64,000 bases of DNA from positions 20,389,631 to 20,453,630 of the forward strand of contig OY294070.1 of assembly GCA_958510875.1 (NCBI GenBank). Reading direction: 5' to 3'. This DNA is from Endomychus coccineus. Its lineage: Eukaryota; Arthropoda; Insecta; Coleoptera; Endomychidae. The translations under genes and the position numbers were made by a program. Shown here in pieces: positions 45,340 to 55,799 of the stretch. The notes under the pieces are model-generated. The model worked only from the letters and a program-made list of their open reading frames with translations, was not told the DNA's origin and did not search any database. How positions within the stretch are numbered: the stretch's first letter is position 1; every line of letters begins with the position of its first letter.

Positions 45340-45740
45340 TGTTGTCATCATCATCAGCATAGGGCAGGAGTTTAACCCCTCGAGGCACGTACGCCACCCG
45401 ATTGGGCCCATCCTAGCAAGTTGGTGGCCCCCCATAAACCCAAAATATTGCTGACGCTGGCTTGCATAAGTGCCTCCGGAACTAGCTCTACTTCGTCGAA
45501 GTAGTGATGCCAGAGCTGGGTGTTCCAATAGGATGTGAAAGCCAATGTCTTACACCTCTCGTTAATATGCAGATGTTTGTTAAGATGACCCATAAGGTCT
45601 CTCCTTTTGAGGGAACGTCTAGGGGCAGGCTCTTTGATAAACAGTTTGGGCTGCCTCATGCCTTGTGAGTTCCGCATTCAGAACACTGTTTGTCGAGCTG
45701 GCCTCGAACTTTGACAAAGTGACCTAGCGATCATTGGTTC
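45340..45740 (-). pseudogene. Non-LTR RNase H tail remnant
   Basis: The minus-strand reading SLKRRDLMGHLNKHLHINER, then VELVPEALMQASVSNILGLW and GATNLLGWAQSGGVRASRG. It matches the motif set at 19.4-20.2 kb on the plus strand, so it is the same family. Broken at the expected cysteine cluster. Confidence 0.55.
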
Positions 45741-45889
45741 TGACCCGACAGGGTCTTCTGCCGAACCCTTCCTGGCCAGGGTGTCGGCGATTTCATCAGC
45801 CTCAAGTACACTGTTCCCTGGGACCTAGATGAGTTGGACTTGTTTGTTAGATCAATTCTTCCTTGGTCTTCCATTGATTTTCTTCAGTT

Positions 45890-46452
45890 AGGTGACTTGT
45901 TTCTTGCGTATGTTACCACTTTGTTGCCAGATTTTCTGGACCTGTCGTAGGGCTCTGAGTCGCCAGTGGGGTCTTAACCCTGCGCTGGTACACTGGCACG
46001 AGCTTAAGACACAGGGAAACTGTTTCATGAAGCTGCAGACATTGGCATTCAGAAGTATCACTGGGGCTCAGGGCCACCCTTGTCATTACTATGGGCGTTC
46101 TATTGAGAATTCCTGCACTTGACGGTCAAGCCCAAGAAAGCGGCTATTGATTGATTGATTGAAAGTCTTAAGACTCTGGAAAAAGGGATCAAGGCATTCT
46201 TGCGTAAAGATCAATACCCAGTTCGAGGAGGCTAACCCGGGCCATACGAACATGTAAGGTTCTCCCTGGACAAGTACGTCACCGTGTTCCAGGCAGGAAG
46301 GCCATTCTGGAAAGCGTAAAGGCTTGAAAACAGCTAGTAGAAAGGGGAGGACAGATAGCCATCTGCTCGGCCTTGAAGGATTTAGCGAAGATCTCGAAAA
46401 AAACTTAATATCCACAATGGATATGTTGATAAATAAATACTATTATTATTAT
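45890..46452 (+). pseudogene. Non-LTR RT C-terminal piece and 3' tail
   Basis: IFWTCRRALSRQWGLNPALV and LQTLAFRSITGA are the RT thumb region of an insect non-LTR ORF2. It is followed by a non-coding 3' part with GATTGATTGATTG and a terminal ATT repeat at 46438-46452. The minus-strand RT at 63.3-63.6 kb ends where this one begins, suggesting the same family. Confidence 0.6.
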
Positions 46453-46557
46453 TGTTCATGATTTTGGAACTCTCTAGATAATGGAGCTTGTCCCCGTTAC
46501 TTTAGACATGATTATTAGATATACAAAAAGTTCGTTCATGGTTTTTCTATGTTTCAG

Positions 46558-46696
46558 AGATACTATGGAGAGGAGAAACGTGATAGTTAATGGAACTTTG
46601 TTGTCTTTCCAATTGAATCATGAATATAGATTCATCCCAGAACTTTCGAAAGGCAGTCAAGATGATTTGGTGAATGTTCCCAACGTACCCATGTTG
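46558..46696 (+). CDS. CD36/scavenger receptor class B, exon (third visible)
   Basis: Acceptor TATGTTTCAG; the first base completes GA to GAA (Glu). Encodes DTMERRNVIVNGTLLSFQLN, HEYRFIPELSKGSQDD and LVNVPNVPML, matching the CD36 stretch with a conserved VPNVP before the next exon. Contains an NGT glycosylation site. Ends in phase 0 at GTAAGT. Confidence 0.9.
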
Positions 46697-47741
46697 GTAA
46701 GTAAAAGTGGAATGAATTAGTCTAGGTGACGAATTAATTACAAAAACAACTGTAGATAATAGATAGTCCTACTGTAGTTAACAAATATTCTTTATACTGT
46801 GTTGTTGCCCGTAAGGCAAATGCTCAGAAAACCATTCAGAAAATGTTTGGAGAGGAAAATATAATACTTTTTAAAATTTATTAACGACCAGTGGAAACAA
46901 GTAATCCACTACCAAACTTCAACACAACCATTCCTTGAGAGGTAACAGATACCTAGATTGTCATGCTCAACAAAAAAATTTCCTGCATACAATTTTCTAT
47001 ACAAACATATCGAAGCAACCAATGAAACTTTGAAGCAGAGTTCATCAACCCAAAAAGTAACCGAAACAAACAATAGGTCAAAAATGTTCGAGCCGTCAGA
47101 AGCTATTAGTCCAGTCAATGAATCATTTTTACTATCACTTTTTTCCCAGTAAATGGACTTTTATGGAATAAGGGGTTCTTAGGGTTGCTGATTGAAATTT
47201 TGATTAGCAACACCTACTATCCTGGACCTTTCTCAAAAAAACATTTGCTGAAAAAAAAATTATACTTGTCCACTTATGCCTTCATTGACTGGACTATATG
47301 GTTACTCTGTGGAGCTCATTTGGTCAAACATATTAAATGTAAGGAAAAAGAGTTTCCAAGAAATGTGTGTTGTTCCAAGTTGTTTGGAGATATGCCAAAA
47401 CATTCCTAATATGAAATGGACATAAAATTTCAAATTGGAAAACGACATACCTACTGTCTTGTTTCCGTATTTTATTTCCAAAAATCTTTCACCAATTGGG
47501 GACAGTAGATTCAAACAATTACTCTTGGATATTTGAGTTTACTGACTCAGTTTCAGTTATATGGAGTATTGTTGGAAAAAAGCCATATAAATCGTCAAAT
47601 CCATTTGTGCCAAATTTTGAGTGACTTTCAGAAGGATAATAATGAAACGCCGAATAACAAATTTGAACTACGTATATTTTTGTTATAATTTTGTCTACCA
47701 CCTAGGTACGTCTGTATCTCACAACCAATTATCTTTTTCAG
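46697..47741. other. Intron without recognised element
   Basis: AT-rich intron. No coding or repeat feature is supportable. Confidence 0.4.
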
Positions 47742-47951
47742 GCTGCTTCAGCTCTGAGCAGATACAAAACCTACTTCGACAGGCTTGGCCTTTCCATGCT
47801 CTTCTCATCCAGCAGTGCCGAACCATTCGTTAAAAATCTCAAAGTGAGCGATTTCATCTTGGGTTATGAGGATGACTTCTTCACTATGTCAAAAATGTGG
47901 CTCAAATACAACGATAAGAAAGTTTACGAGAAATTTGGTTTACTAATTCCG
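47742..47951 (+). CDS. CD36/scavenger receptor class B, exon (fourth visible)
   Basis: Seventy codons between acceptor TCTTTTTCAG and donor GTAAGT, phase 0 at both ends. Encodes AASALSRYKTYFDRLGLSML, then KNLKVSDFILGYEDDFFTMS and KVYEKFGLLIP. This is the CD36 segment forming the apical helical bundle and the start of the ligand tunnel, including the usual LLWGYED-like motif (here FILGYED). Confidence 0.9.
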
Positions 47952-48499
47952 GTAAGTTATAATATTACGTTTATTCATTCGTATTTTGATTCTCTAATCA
48001 ATCAGCGGTTCCCAAACTTATCATGCTATCATACCTTGAACCTTGACCATGAACCCTCAAAGAAATAGCTGCATAATGGCAAAATTATGAATTTAATTTT
48101 GATGTTTCGAACGGTGACGTAAAAATAAAATATAAATAAAACATTTTCATATATTAAAGTAGTATTTATTGGAATTATAACTTTTGTTGCTTTTACAGTG
48201 ATCTATATTGCAGGATACGACATTAAAAATTTTTTAAATTGGGTCCTAGAAATCATTTGACAAGAAAGATAATTAATTAAAATATCAAATAAATTAATAA
48301 ATAAATAATAAAATATAACAACGATTATAATAGTTGCGAAAATGAAATTGGGGATTCTATAGTTCATTTGAGGGAGCTATTTTTTACTGTAGTAAGAGTT
48401 TAGTATAGATCAATGTCAATATTCATAACTAAATCTTTTTAGAAAATTTAAATTTCATGTAAACAAAATAATAATAAGATTCTTGACCCAGTATGAATT
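47952..48499. other. Intron without recognised element
   Basis: AT-rich sequence between the exon and a PLE. Confidence 0.4.
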
Positions 48500-48552
48500 A
48501 TATATAAAAATTCTCGGGAAATAGTTCACATCAACACTTTGTTTTAAATATT

Positions 48553-48596
48553 CGTCTTTACGTACGTTTCGGTCTCACGACCATCATCAGAAGACT
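48553..48596 (-). ncRNA. Hammerhead ribozyme, complete fold (left arm)
   Basis: Minus strand: stem I GTCTT with AAGAC; CTGATGA at 48590-48584; stem II GGTC/GACC with GTGA loop; GAAA at 48570-48567; minimal stem III AC with GT around GTAC; cleavage expected after GTA. Every core base is present. Confidence 0.85.
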
Positions 48597-48997
48597 CACC
48601 ATGTCCAAAAAAAGGTTTATTAAAACTAATTATAGCACAAGCGTCCAAATCGCACAATTTAACTTCAATCAAAAGAGCTCACGCCGTCGAAACGAACAGA
48701 ACTACGAATAATCGAAATTGTATCGTCAGTATTAAAGTATAAAAAAAAATTTTGTAGTAAGAACCCGCTATTCAGTAATATTATTAAAATATATGAGTGC
48801 ATATTGGTATTCTCACAACAACTGAGAAGAACGAAGTTATTTGTCGAGTATCTACTTTCGAAACCAGATGTGTAGAATTTATGAGTAGGTACTTAAGAAA
48901 GGTTTCAGACCTGTACTGGAAAATTACTATTACGCATTCTTCCTAAATACATTTTCAACAATTATAAAGACGTATGTATGTAAGAATTTGCAAGAGA

Positions 48998-49312
48998 TTA
49001 TTTAATCAAATTAGTATAAATATGACTTAGATTTTGTGTGTCTACCCTATGATTTACAGATTTGGCGTCCCGTTTTATGTGAATCATCTCCAGGATAGAT
49101 CTTTTATAATAATTGGTTTCCTTAGTTAAGATATTAACATTTTTGTAATCAAATTGATGGTTATAATCAAAGCAGTGCTTAGCAAGGGCGGTGGAATTTT
49201 CTAAGTTGTTATTTCTTGTGCTATATTTATGGCCGTACATTCTTTTTTGTAAATATTGTTTAGAGATTCCAGTATAGGTTCCGTCACAATCTAAACAATT
49301 CAATTTATACAC
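48998..49312 (-). pseudogene. PLE GIY-YIG endonuclease fragment
   Basis: Minus-strand frame of 104 codons: YKLNCLDCDGTYTGISKQYL (GIY-YIG region; YTG replaces the YIG motif), then KRMYGHKYSTRNNN, ALAKHCFDYNHQFD, and a C-terminal ILEMIHIKRDAKSVNHRVDT. This order is typical of PLE endonucleases. The RT part is missing, so it is 5'-truncated. Confidence 0.75.
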
Positions 49313-49537
49313 TGTGTGGGTTTGTTTATCTTTGGGTATTACAGGTTTTAGATTTGAGAAATATTTCCCAACACAGTTAGTAGGTTTATGCGCAACATTT
49401 AATACTGACGATACAATTTCGATTATTCGTAGTTCTGTTCGTTTCGACGGCGTGAGCTCTTTTGATTGAAGTTAAATTGTGCGATTTGGACGCTTGTGCT
49501 ATAATTAGTTTTAATAAACCTCTTTTTGGACATGGTG

Positions 49538-49581
49538 AGTCTTCTGATGATGGTCGTGAGACCGAAACGTACGTAAAGACG
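49538..49581 (+). ncRNA. Hammerhead ribozyme, complete fold (right arm)
   Basis: Plus-strand twin of 48553-48596: stem I GTCTT/AAGAC, CTGATGA at 49544-49550, stem II GGTC/GACC, GAAA at 49564-49567, two-pair stem III, predicted cleavage after GTA. Confidence 0.85.
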
Positions 49582-50244
49582 AATATTTAAAACAAAGTGT
49601 TAATGTGACCTATTTCCCGAGAATTTTTATATATAATGTAAACAAAATATAATACCAGCAATGGCACAACAATTTTAAGAGTTACCAGATGTTCTCTGTT
49701 TTATATTTATTAAACGTGAGAAATGCTAAAATATTTTCTGAAATAAACATAAATCAATTCACACCCGCTACAAAAAGCTGATATGATACCATATCAGGTC
49801 AGGGTTTCAATAACTTCTCCACAGTTTCAGAGAAGAATTAGATGTAAAGAAAATCATAAAGCTATCGAACGACAATACTGTAAACGAATCGGCTAGCTTT
49901 TCTGATTCTTTTCAATGTTAACCATCTGGAGATCATCAATCATTATTAATTCATAATAATGCAAACGGGTCACACTTATTTTACTTTATTTTAAACGTTT
50001 CGCGACCCTTTCTGACGTTGTCCACGCACCCCTAAATTAATTTTTATTTGTCAACAGACACGCTTACTGGTTCCAAAATAACCGAAATGTATTAGACGAA
50101 GCAGAATATATATTTTCTGCCGAACTCAGTTTCACAATAGTCAATTTACTTTTTTAGCAGATTTACTCTATATTGTTAATTGTTTTTTCATCCGGATTCG
50201 TTTGTTCATTCGACTTTGTTATCATACGTAATCTTCTATTACAG

Positions 50245-50372
50245 AAAATGGGATTACAAGGAGATATATTTACTATTGACAGTGGTGCTGTAAATATCGA
50301 CAACATTGGAAGAATCAAGAATATCAATGGAAAAACACAATTGAAAACGTGGCCTTCAGATGAATGCAACAG
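50245..50372 (+). CDS. CD36/scavenger receptor class B, exon (fifth visible)
   Basis: Acceptor TTCTATTACAG, donor GTAATA. Encodes KMGLQGDIFTIDSGAVNIDN, IGRIKNINGKTQLKTW and PSDECN, ending with AG of a split serine codon. TWPSDECN corresponds to the CD36 DxCN motif with the first ectodomain cysteine of the disulfide region. Confidence 0.9.
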
Positions 50373-50579
50373 GTAATATAAGTGCCAAAACAAAACAGAT
50401 ATTTAAATGATACAAATTTACAGGATCGTTAGAAAAAATAATTTTTTTTGGAAGTAAGTTGAAAGATTTCTTCATCTGAACTCACAAAACAAATTTACGT
50501 ACATTTTTCATTGTTTATTTTTATTCAACATTGAGGAAATTAAGAAATTTTTGAAGTGATAACTTCTTATGGCGCGTTG

Positions 50580-50830
50580 GGCACTTTTGTGGGAGAGCAT
50601 TTTCAGCCGTTCTCGCGACAGATGAGATTTTACACAGATATACTCCTCGTGTATTCTTATAATATATGTATACTATACGCGCTCTTTGCATGGGCATTCG
50701 TTCGTGCTCTCGCGACAGACGAGATTACATACCTATGTATACTCAGAGTGTATAGGTATGCGAGAGCGCTGCATGCTATACGCAGTCTTTGCATGGGCAT
50801 TCGTTCGTGCCCTCGCGACAGACGAGATTG
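50580..50830 (+). repeat. Sub-terminal repeats around CTCGCGACAGA
   Basis: TTTGCATGGGCATTCGTTCG plus CTCGCGACAGACGAGATT occurs twice (about 50684 and 50786), and a diverged form (TTCTCGCGACAGATGAGATT) near 50610. Confidence 0.7.
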
Positions 50831-52097
50831 AGAGTTTTTTATATTTATTTTATAAATGAATATTAAACGGAAAATTTATTTATTTAAATATTTCATTTGA
50901 CTTGTGTTGCTGCTATGGTATTGTGTTAAAAAAACAAATCTAAAGTGTAAATAGAATTAATAAAAACATTGTTGTAGTGCTTTTGTATACTATAGTGTTA
51001 CTATATTTTGTATACATTATTACAACTGCTGCTCGTCATCACGTAAGTAAATTATTATTTTATTTGGTAAATTTTGTTACGTACATGATACGTACATAAA
51101 CAAATGCAACACGTTATTAAATAAAATTATCTAAAAAAAGAGAAACACGTGGGGTATATATATGTTTACAATAGCGTACAATACTATTAGTATACGCATA
51201 GGTATATATCAGCTGTCTCTTTCTTCGGCTAGGGAGACAACTTCCTGTTTTACCAACAGTTACATTACAAGAATACAAGTTTGGCGCTAGCGTTTAAAAA
51301 AGCGCTGCATTTAAAGTTTGAAGTTGATAAATTTTTACAAAATTACAGAAAATCTCGAAATTTTGGGAAATTAGGAAAATTAACTCTATGCTCATTTCAG
51401 CTAAGAATTAAAAATTATCGGAAAGCCGGAAAAGTAGGAAAACCTGAAAATCGAAAATATACTCATTTTATTAGAGAATTTCACTAGAGACGTGATTCGA
51501 TGGTCGGAAAATCGCTAAAAATTATGGGAAAGCCGGAAAAGTAGGAAAACCCGAAAAATCGAATGATCGCAATCTTAGCACAACAAAATACAAAACTACT
51601 ATTGATGCAGTATTCACAAGATATATAAATAGATTTAAATCAAAATTGTTCATTTCATACTTTAGTTACCATAGACCCAGTGGCGGAACTACAATGCGCG
51701 GGACCCCGCAACGCGGGGGGGCCCAGAGCTATAGGGGCCCAAATGCATCATGAAAAGAGTGAAACATTCTCGAAACTGATGACCGACTTTACCAGCAAGC
51801 GCAAAAAAAAACAAACAATTCTAATACAAAACATTTTGAAACCCTTAGCAAGTATTGCAACCTCCCACATCTGTTTGTCATTACTTTGTTTTGACGCACT
51901 AACTCGACTGCCTGAAAACAAAGAAAAAGGCCCCTCTCTGACACTCTTCAGAGCACTTGTCGAAAATTGTTTGGGTAGGTTGATCAGTGACAGTGTTACG
52001 TCGCTAATTAACGCCACTATATATTATTTCATATTATTTAATTATGTATGTACTTCCCAATTTTACAACCGTCTCGTCACCGTCTCGTCCCCTCCGG

Positions 52098-52660
52098 TAG
52101 GTACATTCATTTGTTTCAGTATTCCCTGTTCTTGCGGTAAAGTCTACATTGGTGAAACAGGTCGTACAGTAGCTACTCGTGTGAAAGAACAAGGCTTCGT
52201 GACACCAGTAGATCTGCACTTGCGGAACACAAGTTTAACACAAATCATCAAATCCTTTTTGAAGATACTAAAATCCTAGTCCGAGCCCCAAACTTCTATC
52301 AGCGAAAAATCCTTGAAGCTATAGAAATCCTAAAACATCCGAATAATGTGAACCGTGACTCAGGATATTACCTTCCCAACATTTGGAAACCCATCCTCGA
52401 AAATTCCACTTCGCACATGATCGCACAACGGCAGGGTCAGGTGCCGGAACAAAGTTAACCACCGGAATAAAGGCAGTGAACTATGTAGCGTGAAGGATTT
52501 TTCCTACAATAAATACGGCTACAGAAACCAGTAGAACCAGTTTCAGTTCAAGCCTCAAGCCAGCCCTGAAGATGCCACCTGTAATGGTTGGCGAAACGTC
52601 AGCATCAAGTCGAGCTATTGTGACGCGGAATCCATCCGGAAGACAAGATTTTTCAACATT
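52098..52660 (+). pseudogene. PLE family 2, GIY-YIG fragment and tail
   Basis: Reads SIPCSCGKVYIGETGRTVAT, RVKE, then a frameshifted tail with NFYQRKILEAIEILKHPNNV and NRDSGYYLPNIWKPIL. This is the GIY-YIG domain of the same PLE family as 55.7-57.6 kb. It is nested within the hAT element. A hammerhead core and the palindromic end piece follow. Confidence 0.75.
52560..52622 (+). ncRNA. Hammerhead-like ribozyme, PLE family 2
   Basis: CTGAAGA at 52566-52572, stem II GCCACC with GGTTGGC (six pairs, one bulged T) and GAAA at 52593-52596. A two-pair stem III (AC with GT) would allow cleavage after GTC near 52611. Stem I does not pair convincingly, so activity is doubtful. Confidence 0.5.
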
Positions 52661-53800
52661 TGTTTCATGTTTTCAGAACTATACAAACCCAAATATTTAT
52701 TATTTATGATACCTCTCCAGATGTTATTTATGACCATTTCTTGGCGCATGGACAATTCGGGTTTTTCCATTTGAAGTATTTGAACCTTTCTTCTTCTTAC
52801 ACATTCCTCAGTAATAGCATGTTTTCCACCACTTCCTTCCTGTCACCAATGAAAACCTACCAATTTTTAAACTCCACCCTCTTCTACTTTTCTATTAGAT
52901 TTTAAGTTTGTTCATTTTAAGATACCTATATCTTGTGAATGTGTGGGTAACTTTGAAATTTGCATTCAACTCGAATTCGTTACAAAATATTAAATAAATA
53001 TTAAGTGTGAACTGTGAAAGTAGGTAAGTTATATTTTCAGCTTTATTTTTTAATTCAAATATGGAAATAAAAGATGTGATTAGAGATTTTGCAAATTTGA
53101 AATCCAGGAGAACGGATTTTAAATTTTAAATATATTTTCTTTTGTTAATTTTTAATTGTTAATAATGCAATTTTGTTCCTTTTTGTTATTTTTTAATAAA
53201 AATATCAATAAAAATTTGTGTTTCTTTTGTAGTAGGGGCCCGAATAATATTTTGCGGGGGGGCCAAAAAATTGAAGTTCCGCCACTATAGACCTATTGTT
53301 TCAGTTTTAGAATTTGATGAAAATCCTGATAATAATGATGAAAATGCTGATAATGATGATGTAAGAGTTGTTGAAATTATGGATGAGAATTGATAAATTT
53401 TGTATTTACTATTTACTAATATTTACTCATTTAAATAAAACCACTTCCTTCGAATATAGTTTCTATATTATTATACTTCATGTCTATTCAAAAAGTGCCC
53501 ACATTGCTTTGATAAACTTGATTTTTTATGAACAATTTCTCATGTCGCGAGCGCACCTAAAAATGCTCACCCAAAAAAGTGCCCAACGCGCCATAAGTTC
53601 AAGTTTTCACTTGTGCCTGCACTCCCGGAGTGCGCTGACTTTTTTTATTTCATTATTGATTGTAAATACCGTGGTCTAGAATCGAGCCTGATTGTGTATT
53701 AAGAAATAGATTCAATGATGTAGCTACTATTAATAGGCAATTAATATTTACGTTCGAGAGCCAAGTTAACCATAGAATGTGACCATCATATTTGTTGCAG

Positions 53801-54084
53801 TTTCGAAGAAGCTACAGATGGCACCATGTTTTCACCGAAACGAATTCAAGATAAGCAACCTGTTAAGATGTTCCTACCAGAATTAGGCAGAACCTTCACA
53901 TTCGAGTTCCAAAAAGAAAACACCATTTTCAATAAGAGTATACCGTCGTACCGTTACGTATTACCCGATTCGATATTGGACAGTCCCGATAAAAATCCCA
54001 AAAATAAATGCTATTGGAATGAGGACGAAGATTCGATGCCAGGTCCTCAACAAGGATTATTCAACATTACCAGTTGTTCGATGG
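53801..54084 (+). CDS. CD36/scavenger receptor class B, exon (sixth visible)
   Basis: Acceptor TTTGTTGCAG; the first base completes AG to serine. Encodes FEEATDGTMFSPKRIQDKQP, ELGRTFTFEFQKENTI, SIPSYRYVLPD and NPKNKCYWNEDEDSMPG, ending QGLFNITSC with a split codon (G) before GTAAGC. DGTMF and YRYVLP are hallmark CD36 motifs. Several family cysteines are absent: the usual DLCR reads ELGR, and the CFC and CLP cysteines are not present. NIT and NKS are glycosylation sites. Confidence 0.9.
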
Positions 54085-54166
54085 GTAAGCTAAATATTCA
54101 ATTTGTTACTTAGTTCCATCATCTACATCTGTATCTTCATATCATGTTCCTTTGTATTCATTGCAG

Positions 54167-54417
54167 ACGTTCCTTTCTTCATTTCGAATCCTCACTTCTA
54201 TAAAGGCGACCCGTCGCTATCGGAAGGACTGGCTGGATTGAAACCAGATAAGAGAAGAGCTGGAGGAATGTCGTTTGAAATCCATCCGGTTATGGGATTC
54301 CCCCTGACCATGGACTCGCAATTTCAGTTCAATATACAAATAATGAAATCATTTGGGATTTCTCAGTTGAAGAAATACGAAGACAAAATGTTGCTTCCCT
54401 TGTCCTGGTTCGAATAT
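54167..54417 (+). CDS. CD36/scavenger receptor class B, exon (seventh visible)
   Basis: Acceptor TTCATTGCAG; AC completes G to aspartate. Encodes DVPFFISNPHFYKGDPSLSE, GLAGLKPDKRRAGGMSFEIH, PVMGFPLTMDSQFQFNIQIM and LPLSWFEY. PHFY, GLKPD, the P-x-x-GxP-type turn and a final WFE motif are diagnostic for CD36/SR-B/SNMP proteins. Ends in phase 0 at GTAAGTAAAC. Confidence 0.95.
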
Positions 54418-54609
54418 GTAAGTAAACATCTTTTCACGTTATCGTCATGCATTGATTTTCCTATTCTTTTGATACATTTAGACATGGAAAATATTAGGAA
54501 CTCTACATTGAGATTCTACCTCATAAATAGTATCTTGAATAGAAGACTTCCGCGGATATCTGATCTTCAAAATTCTTGGCTTGATGCCAACGTTTCGCCA
54601 ACCATTACA

Positions 54610-55715
54610 CGTTGATAACTGTGGGGTAGGACCTCGGTCCCCCCCGGCCTGCCCGTCCAGTGGACTCTAGACCTGTTAGTGACTTGCCCTCCCCTAACAT
54701 AAACAGCACGCCACTGCCCGACAGAGACCAACGCCTTAATTGGAGAGGAGACGGTCTTTTGAACCGTCTGGGCCCCTCTCCCCCTGTCTACTCGTGTTAG
54801 TGTTATAATTTATAACAGCTCCCGTTTGACGAGTCGCCGTCGACCTCTTATCATCGGTCTACCACACTTGTTGCCCTGGCCGCGAATCAATTGCCCAGAA
54901 ATCTGGGATAAGAAGCACAGACACCGGACTTTATGAGCAAAGCCATGTGGTGCAGCATAATACCCACGCAGAGGCAGCTTTTTCGCCCCCGGCGGGACTA
55001 CTTTAGGCGGTCCCATCTCAGGCATACATAGGACCCTGTCCCGTGCATACCCAAGATGGAGCTTGCTTGCTAGACTCATATACTGCCCCTTCTGGGCTAT
55101 GGTCAATTCCACCTCCTCGTAATTACCTGTTTCACCAGGAACGATACGAGTAAACGTTCGGCTTTCGTTCAAATAGCCTACCGCATATGCCACCACGGCC
55201 GTGAATCCGTTCCGACCAGCCATCTGGGATAAGAAGGCACTGCGCCGTGGTTTTTATGGGTAAACGACATGTGGTGCACCGTTTACCTGACGTTTCGCAG
55301 CGGTACATTTTTTCGCCCCTGCTCAGGCAGGCAGAGGTTACTTTAAGCAAGAACCTGCGTTACCTATGGTGCAACAGGCTAGCTATTCCTCCTTACTAAT
55401 GAGGAATAGCCCCACTCGCCTGCTCGTGTTAGCCTAAGCTACGTTGACGAACCATCGCCGGCCTCGTTCAAGTTTGGCCTTCCGCATGAGTCTACCACGT
55501 CCGTGAATCCGTTCCGACCAGCATCCCTGGGATAAGAAGGCACGGGGTCGTGGTTTTAGAGGTGAAAATGTATGCGGTGCCCAGTTCACCGGATCTTTTG
55601 CAGTGGCAACGTTAGTTTGGCCCCGAAGGGTTACTTGTCTCGAGAACCGCGAAGAGGTGTTGCTTGCTGAATCTACCGCCAGTTTCTCTCCGGCCTAGTA
55701 GATTCTCTCCCGAGC
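54610..55715 (-). mobile_element. GC-rich insert with 13-bp target duplication
   Basis: GCCAACCATTACA flanks both sides exactly (54597-54609 and 55716-55728). The insert of about 1.1 kb is far more GC-rich than its surroundings. It contains three diverged units of roughly 310 bp centred on CTGGGATAAGAAG (54903, 55226, 55530), two of them with GTGAATCCGTTCCGACCAGC. A 13-bp duplication suggests target-primed reverse transcription, so I infer a retroelement, but I do not recognise the family. Confidence 0.6.
54810..55223 (-). CDS. Unrecognised ORF in the GC-rich insert
   Basis: A 137-codon minus-strand frame starting MAGRNGFTAVVAYAVGYLNE, with TRIVPGETGNYEEVELTIAQ and a basic end (RPMIRGRRRLVKRELL). 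An overlapping frame at 55132-55350 reads YRCETSGKRCTTCRLP, with a CxxC-like cluster. Neither matches a family I can name. The two frames may have been one ORF before a frameshift near 55200. Confidence 0.3.
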   Translation of the reverse strand: MAGRNGFTAVVAYAVGYLNESRTFTRIVPGETGNYEEVELTIAQKGQYMSLASKLHLGYARDRVLCMPEMGPPKVVPPGAKKLPLRGYYAAPHGFAHKVRCLCFLSQISGQLIRGQGNKCGRPMIRGRRRLVKRELL

Positions 55716-55799
55716 GCCAACCATTACAGGTGGCATCTTCAGGACAGGCTTAAGGCTTAAGCTGACATCCGTTATTTCTATTGTAGTAACATCCCACAT

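Larger units (their letters stand above)
48500..49634 (-). mobile_element. Penelope-like element with inverted hammerhead ends
   Basis: Two inverted arms of about 236 bp (48500-48735 and 49400-49634) are nearly identical. Each carries a complete hammerhead pointing outward. Between them is a minus-strand GIY-YIG fragment. The arms are PLE terminal repeats (pLTRs), one in inverted orientation as known for Penelope elements. The RT is missing. Confidence 0.85.
51678..53286. mobile_element. hAT-type non-autonomous element
   Basis: Starts CAGTGGCGGAACTACAATGC and ends AGTTCCGCCACT. ATAGACC flanks both sides (51671-51677 and 53287-53293), a 7-bp match compatible with an 8-bp hAT duplication with one changed base. 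Inner ends are G-rich (GGGGGGGCCC near 51715 and 53258). No hAT transposase. It sits inside the outer element at 50565-53597. Confidence 0.75.
50565..53597. mobile_element. Outer element of a three-level nest, TIRs CTTATGGCGCGTTGGGC
   Basis: CTTATGGCGCGTTGGGCACT at 50565 and its inverse ending at 53597 are about 65-bp inverted repeats including CTCGCGACA. Near its right end an open piece with DNDDVRVVEIMDEN and a TGA may be the tail of its transposase. The superfamily is not established because no clear target duplication was seen. It fills most of the intron between two CD36 exons. Confidence 0.55.

Noticed and set aside
50163..50393. Minus-strand open frame opposite a CD36 exon.
   Set aside because: Shadow of the coding exon at 50245-50372.
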